DNA of 47,396 nt from contig JAISLF010000035.1 in assembly GCA_031260605.1 (NCBI GenBank), positions 1-47,396 of the forward strand, read 5' to 3'. Made by a program: the position numbers and the translations under genes. Under the pieces are notes generated by a model. It made no database searches, had not been told where the DNA came from, and was given only the letters and a program-made list of their open reading frames with translations. The stretch is from Oscillospiraceae bacterium. GTDB taxonomy: Bacteria; Bacillota; Clostridia; Oscillospirales; Oscillospiraceae. Below are positions 44,141 to 47,396 of this stretch, piece by piece; position 1 is the first letter of the stretch, and every line of letters begins with the position of its first letter.

Positions 44141-44169
44141 TTGACAAGCAGCAGGGAAAATGTTATAAT
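44141..44169 (+). promoter_or_regulatory. Proximal Rrf2-gene promoter
   Basis: TTGACA (44141-44146), 17-base spacer, TATAAT (44164-44169), a second exact consensus only 104 bases after the first. Confidence 0.8.
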
Positions 44170-44242
44170 GTGTAAATATTATAATGTTCAGCTCGAAAGG
44201 AACCAAAAATTGGCTGAGGCAATGGCATAAGGAGGATTCAGT

Positions 44243-44638
44243 ATGCTTATTTCAAGAAGATATGATTACGCTATTCGCATTGTCCGCGTCCTGTCGGACG
44301 GCGAAAAACACACGATAAATCAGATTTGCACCAAGGAGCATATTCCCTTGGCCTTTGCTTATAAAATAGCGAAAGCCCTGGAGCAATGCTCGATAATTGA
44401 GGGGCAAAGCGGATCGAACGGGGGATTCCAGCTGAGCAAGGAACCGGAGGACATCAGTCTTGCGGATATTTACGGCGCGGTTGAAGGCGAGCTTGTCATC
44501 AATGAATGCCTGATGAAGGGCGCGTTCTGCCTCAATAACGGAAACGGCAACGCCTGCAAGGTGCACAAAGCGCTGACGGGCTTGCAGGACAACCTGAAAG
44601 AAACGCTCTCGAAGCTGAATATGAAAAACATGCTTTAG
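44243..44638 (+). CDS. Rrf2-family transcriptional regulator with Fe-S cysteines
   Basis: A 131-residue Rrf2 protein: winged helix at about 1-75 (RRYDYAIRIVRVL at the start, GSNGGFQLSKEP as the wing), then a linker helix with cysteines at 89, 96 and 105 (NECLMKGAFC, NACKVHK), the pattern of [Fe-S]-binding members such as IscR and NsrR. TAAGGAGG precedes the ATG. It would sense iron-sulphur supply, NO or redox state. No Fe-S assembly genes are nearby; the targets may be its own promoters and the adjoining tandem array. Confidence 0.88.
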   Translation: MLISRRYDYAIRIVRVLSDGEKHTINQICTKEHIPLAFAYKIAKALEQCSIIEGQSGSNGGFQLSKEPEDISLADIYGAVEGELVINECLMKGAFCLNNGNGNACKVHKALTGLQDNLKETLSKLNMKNML

Positions 44639-44658
44639 TTAAAAGACGAAAGTGTGTT

Positions 44659-44705
44659 TTCACCCCCTGCGGATACTGCGCAGGGGGTGAACAGCAAATT
44701 TTTTT
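44659..44705 (+). terminator. Terminator of the Rrf2 gene, first hairpin of the tandem family
   Basis: TTCACCCCCTGCG (44659-44671) pairs with CGCAGGGGGTGAA (44679-44691) around a 7-base loop GATACTG, followed by AAATTTTTTT. Loop size and layout match the hairpins of the three following units. Confidence 0.8.
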
Positions 44706-45010
44706 GACAACCAATCGGACTAAATTTATCCAACTGCATCTACAAAATGCGGCTGTGGCTGTTACACCCTTGCGAGCAACGCGCAAGGATTAGCAGCATA
44801 TTTTTTAACAACCAAATGGACTAATATTATCCAGTTGGATATACGAAATGCGGCTGTGGCTGCTTCACCCTTGCGTGCACTGCGCAAGGACAGGCGGCAT
44901 ATTTTTTAATAGCCAAATGGACTAATATTATCCAAGTATACATATGAAATGCGTGGGCGGCGGCTTCATCCTTGAGATTACAGCTTAAGGGTGAGGTATA
45001 CTTATTTTTT
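44706..45010 (+). repeat. Tandem array of three ~101-nt units, candidate small-RNA genes
   Basis: Units are 44706-44806, 44807-44907 and 44908-45010 (101, 101 and 103 bases). The first two are about 80% identical by eye; the third has drifted. Each unit carries a palindrome-like box around GGACTAAT...ATCC that covers a promoter-like spacing (TTGACA/TTAACA, 17 bases, TATCCA), then AAATGCG, then a hairpin with a 7-base loop, then a T-run. Stem changes in unit 3 (CCTTGAG with CTTAAGG, and outer AAGTATAC with GTATACTT) keep the pairing. The length is not a multiple of three and no start codon is shared, so RNA rather than protein is the likely product. Confidence 0.65.
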
Positions 45011-45187
45011 CAGTAATAGAACTGGAACGTATCCGTTTAAGTAAGGTGAATTGTGCAATTTGAGCAAGAGAGACTAAAAAACAAAGGCAATTTACCAAGT
45101 GTGTTTTGATTTATCAAGCGCAGATGCCGCAAAATCAAGGTTGAAGCGAAAGTATATACAATATTTCCAAGTTGGAGTGAAATTATT

Positions 45188-45367
45188 ATGAGCAGAAAGT
45201 ATAAGACGATAGGCAAAAAGGCGATAGCATTTATAATAGTGTTACTTACCCTCGCGGGATTTATCCCCGGCAGCTTTTTTGCGCCGCAGGAAGCAAGCGC
45301 GCAGATGTCGGTATTACAAAAAACCGAAAGGATTATACTGTCAAGGACGGTTTCCCAACCGTACTAA
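45188..45367 (+). pseudogene. Truncated, frameshifted secreted-protein gene
   Basis: TTGGAGTG precedes the ATG. Residues 1-38 form a clear signal peptide (MSRKYKTIGKKAIAFIIVLL, cleavage after EASA). The frame then gives only about 20 unconvincing residues before a stop at 45365. One frame over, from about 45300, the DNA reads ADVGITKNRKDYTVKDGFPT, a better mature N-terminus. One base was probably lost or gained, and the remainder of the gene is missing where the TnpV gene begins. From 45011 to 45187 I see only the leader of this gene. Confidence 0.6.
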
Positions 45368-45431
45368 AACGGCGGTTTCAGCGTTTGCGGCACAAGCGTT
45401 TCAGAAAACCCCACAACGAAAGGAGTTCATT

Positions 45432-45707
45432 ATGAACACAATCGAGTACATTCAAGTCGGCGATTATCTTCTCCCCGCGATAAGGCTGTCAGACCCGCCC
45501 GACGCACCGCCCCTCGGTAAATACGGGCGTATGCACAAGGAGTACCTGCGGGAAGAAAAATCTGCTCTGTATTCCTTGCTGTTGCTGTCGGAAAGGCTGT
45601 ACCCTCTTTGCCGTGAAATCGACATCGCGGCGCAGACACGGCTTGACGCAATCGGCGACCGCGAAATCGCTCACGAAATCATTCTCGCAGAGTTAGTATA
45701 CGCTTAG
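45432..45707 (+). CDS. TnpV-like transposon-encoded protein
   Basis: A 91-residue protein: EYIQVGDYLLPAIRLSDPPD at the start, GKYGRMHKEYLREEK in the middle, then helices with LLLSERLYPLCREIDIAAQ, the plan of TnpV proteins carried by Tn4451-like elements. The ATG at 45432 follows GAAAGGAG; a longer upstream frame is unlikely. Function within the element is not known. Confidence 0.75.
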   Translation: MNTIEYIQVGDYLLPAIRLSDPPDAPPLGKYGRMHKEYLREEKSALYSLLLLSERLYPLCREIDIAAQTRLDAIGDREIAHEIILAELVYA

Positions 45708-45716
45708 CGGGTAATG

Positions 45717-45830
45717 TTGCACAACGAATAGCCTCTGCAATAGGCTGTTTGCTGTGCAATACTCCAAAGAAATTTTTCTTTGAATTTCGAGTTCCGAAAA
45801 GTACCCTCTAAATCTCCGTATTATAGAGGG
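45717..45830 (+). other. Two hairpins between the TnpV and TnpW genes
   Basis: TTGCACA (45717-45723) pairs with TGTGCAA (45753-45759), with an inner AGCCT/AGGCT stem. CCCTCTA (45804-45810) pairs with TAGAGGG (45824-45830). They could be attenuators or protein-binding sites of the element. Confidence 0.45.
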
Positions 45831-45890
45831 ATAAATAATCGGAGCGATGAAAGGACGTTCCGAAACCCGCCACAACGAAAGGAGGATTTG

Positions 45891-45937
45891 CAACTAAAAC
45901 CAATTTTACCACAACTAAAACCAAACAACAACTAAAA
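45891..45937 (+). repeat. Short direct repeats before the TnpW gene
   Basis: CAACTAAAACCAA occurs at 45891-45903 and 45912-45924, and its first nine bases again at 45929-45937. Spacing is 21 and 17 bases. They could be recombinase or regulator sites. Confidence 0.55.
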
Positions 45938-45960
45938 TTTAATTAAGGGGGTCAATCAAT

Positions 45961-46162
45961 GACTACAACCACTACCGCCGCCGTTAAAGCGGCAAGTGCG
46001 GCTAAGACCGCCCGCATTGCGGAGCGCGAGCCGATAAAGTTTGTGAAGCGGATTGGCTCCACGAACTACATCATTTCCGCGAGGTTCAACGCGACCGCCA
46101 CAGAAACGGTTGAGGATAAAATCCTCCGCCTCATCGAAAGAGAGGTGAGTTCGCAATGCTAA
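45961..46162 (+). CDS. TnpW-like transposon-encoded small protein
   Basis: A 67-residue protein with a Thr/Ala-rich start and the core FVKRIGSTNYIISARFNATA followed by ETVEDKILRLIERE, the pattern of TnpW proteins. AAGGGGG precedes the ATG. It sits directly before the recombinase gene, as in related elements. Confidence 0.75.
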
Positions 46163-46203
46163 GTGCCGCAAACGCGCCGGACTGCCAAGAGCAGGAGGCA
46201 AAT

Positions 46204-47396
46204 ATGCAACAGCAAAAACTCACGATATTGTATTCTCGTTTGTCGAGGGACGACGAAAATAACGGTATCAGCGAAAGTATCGTAAACCAAGAGAAATTTC
46301 TGCGGGATTACGCCGCAAAAAACAGTTTTCCGAATCCGGTCTGTATCAGCGATGACGGTCATTCCGGTACAAATTTCCAGCGACCCGGTTGGCTCGAAGT
46401 TATCAGTTTAATCGAACAGGGCAAAGTTGGGATTTTGTGCAGCAAAGATTCCAGTCGTCTCGGTCGCTCGTACTTACAAATGGGGCTATACCGTGAGATG
46501 TTTCAAGAGAAAGGAGTTCGTCTGATTTGCGTAAATGACGGAGTAGATTCGCTACACGGAGAGGACGATTTTGTACCGTTCCGCGAGATAATAAATGAGT
46601 GGTACGCGCGCGACACAAGTCGCAAAATTCGAGCAATAAACGGTTCGCGAACGGCTGACGGCAAGCACGTTACCGGAGCGATTCCCTATGGTTATCTGCG
46701 CGACGCGAACGAGAAATCGCGGTGGATTTTGGACGAAGAAGCCGCGCCGAACGTCGCCCGAATGTTCCGAATGATAATCGAGGGAATAAGCCCATCACAA
46801 ATCGCGGACACGTTCACCGCCGAGGGCATTCTCATTCCGTCCGCGCATTGGGAGAAAGTCGGCGCGGGTATGCGAAAATGGAGCGGCGCAAATCCTACAA
46901 AGTGGTCTGTCGCTTGCGTAATTCAGATTCTCAAAAAACAGGAGGATAAGGGTTGGTGCGTTCTGAATAAGACCGTCAAGGACACGTACAAATCTAAGCG
47001 GCAAAAGAACGACCCGGAGAACGTACTGATTTTCAAAGATATGCACCCGGCAATCGTGGACGAGGAAATGTGGACGGTGGTACAGAAACTTCGTAAAACC
47101 AAGCGCGTACCTCAACGAGCCACAGGCGAAGTACATCAACTCACGGGCATACTCTACTGCCCCGATTGCGGACAGAAGATGTACTACAAGCGCGGCAACT
47201 CAGGGAGATCACAGCCGCACGACGTATATTGTTGTTCGAGTTACCGCCACTACTCGCGCACCTGTACAATGCACTATATCCGCGTGAACGTAGTCGAGAG
47301 TTTATTTCTCACCGCGATACGAAACGCAAGCGGCTACGTCCGCGAAAATCAAGGCGAATTTATCGAAAAAGTCCGGGCGTTAAGCGCGGTTCAGCA
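46204..47396 (+). CDS. Large serine recombinase (TnpX-like), 3' partial
   Basis: The frame stays open to the window end; 397 residues are visible. The catalytic domain begins LTILYSRLSRDDE, with Ser14 as the likely nucleophile and Arg12 nearby, then GISESIVNQ and SSRLGRSYLQMG. The recombinase domain follows (VTGAIPYGYLRD, EEAAPNVARMFRMI), then a zinc ribbon starting LYCPDCGQKMYY with further cysteines in YCCSSYRHYSRTC. Start 46204 is chosen for AGGAGG at 46193; an in-frame ATG at 46156 lacks one. It would catalyse excision and insertion of the element. The C-terminus lies outside the window. Confidence 0.9.
   Translation, partial: MQQQKLTILYSRLSRDDENNGISESIVNQEKFLRDYAAKNSFPNPVCISDDGHSGTNFQRPGWLEVISLIEQGKVGILCSKDSSRLGRSYLQMGLYREMFQEKGVRLICVNDGVDSLHGEDDFVPFREIINEWYARDTSRKIRAINGSRTADGKHVTGAIPYGYLRDANEKSRWILDEEAAPNVARMFRMIIEGISPSQIADTFTAEGILIPSAHWEKVGAGMRKWSGANPTKWSVACVIQILKKQEDKGWCVLNKTVKDTYKSKRQKNDPENVLIFKDMHPAIVDEEMWTVVQKLRKTKRVPQRATGEVHQLTGILYCPDCGQKMYYKRGNSGRSQPHDVYCCSSYRHYSRTCTMHYIRVNVVESLFLTAIRNASGYVRENQGEFIEKVRALSAVQ

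Noticed and set aside
44706..45010. A repeated Cys-rich reading frame (KCGCGC...) in array units 1 and 2
   Set aside because: The 101-base period shifts the frame from unit to unit, there is no shared start codon or ribosome site, and unit 3 loses the pattern.
44706..45010. CRISPR array
   Set aside because: The units adjoin directly with no unique spacers, the repeat is about 101 bases and diverged, and no cas genes are present.

Overview
The window looks like the chromosome of an uncultured anaerobic, probably gut-associated Clostridia-type Firmicute. Supporting signs are lipoprotein transport systems, S-layer homology (SLH) and cell-wall-anchored surface proteins, a desulfoferrodoxin, an indolepyruvate:ferredoxin oxidoreductase, TnpV/TnpW/large-serine-recombinase genes, strong AGGAGG ribosome sites and consensus TTGACA/TATAAT promoters. 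No rRNA, tRNA or CRISPR array was recognised.

Layout. (1) 1-6387: a sugar-type ABC importer (binding protein cut by the window edge, two permeases, a double ATPase) followed by two divergent uroporphyrinogen-decarboxylase-family enzymes. (2) 6388-11950: a small island with a response regulator, a histidine kinase with almost no extracytoplasmic loop, a DUF2284 protein and four envelope-type proteins. Debris of mobile elements lies at both edges (a helicase-type C-terminal scrap and an excisionase-like HTH protein on the left, a frameshifted relaxase C-terminus on the right). Direct repeats of TCTCAAACA every 11 bp precede two of its promoters, and one copy precedes the regulator gene. (3) 11960-26201: a P-II protein and a thirteen-gene polyamine locus. 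PotABCD-type import, agmatine deiminase, N-carbamoylputrescine amidase, putrescine aminotransferase, aminobutyraldehyde dehydrogenase, GABA aminotransferase and an iron alcohol dehydrogenase together give a plausible route from agmatine or putrescine to GABA and 4-hydroxybutyrate. Two leaders in this locus look like ANTAR-responsive terminators (hexaloop hairpins with A1 and G4 that exclude a terminator). (4) 26300-30930: two secreted surface proteins. (5) 30990-34720: IorA, IorB and a phenylacetate-CoA ligase, i.e. aromatic amino-acid fermentation. (6) 34758-41953: a minus-strand group (small protein, large beta-helix lipoprotein, ArsC/Spx-like protein), an exonuclease, a flavoprotein, then a minus-strand SLH protein. 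(7) 42120-43690: Fur/PerR-type regulator, FMN reductase and desulfoferrodoxin, an oxidative-stress group with a clear operator. (8) 44020-45010: an Rrf2-family Fe-S regulator with two perfect promoters, followed by a tandem array of about 101-nt units, each holding an operator-like palindrome, a hairpin with a 7-nt loop and a T-run; this looks like a cluster of small-RNA genes and is the least explained part of the window. (9) 45188-47396: a broken secreted-protein gene, then TnpV, TnpW and a large serine recombinase that runs off the end.

The strongest candidates for something undescribed are the 101-nt array beside the Rrf2 gene, the paired ANTAR-like attenuators over the polyamine locus, and the 11-bp-repeat regulon of the two-component system, whose targets include a small protein built of 11-residue repeats.
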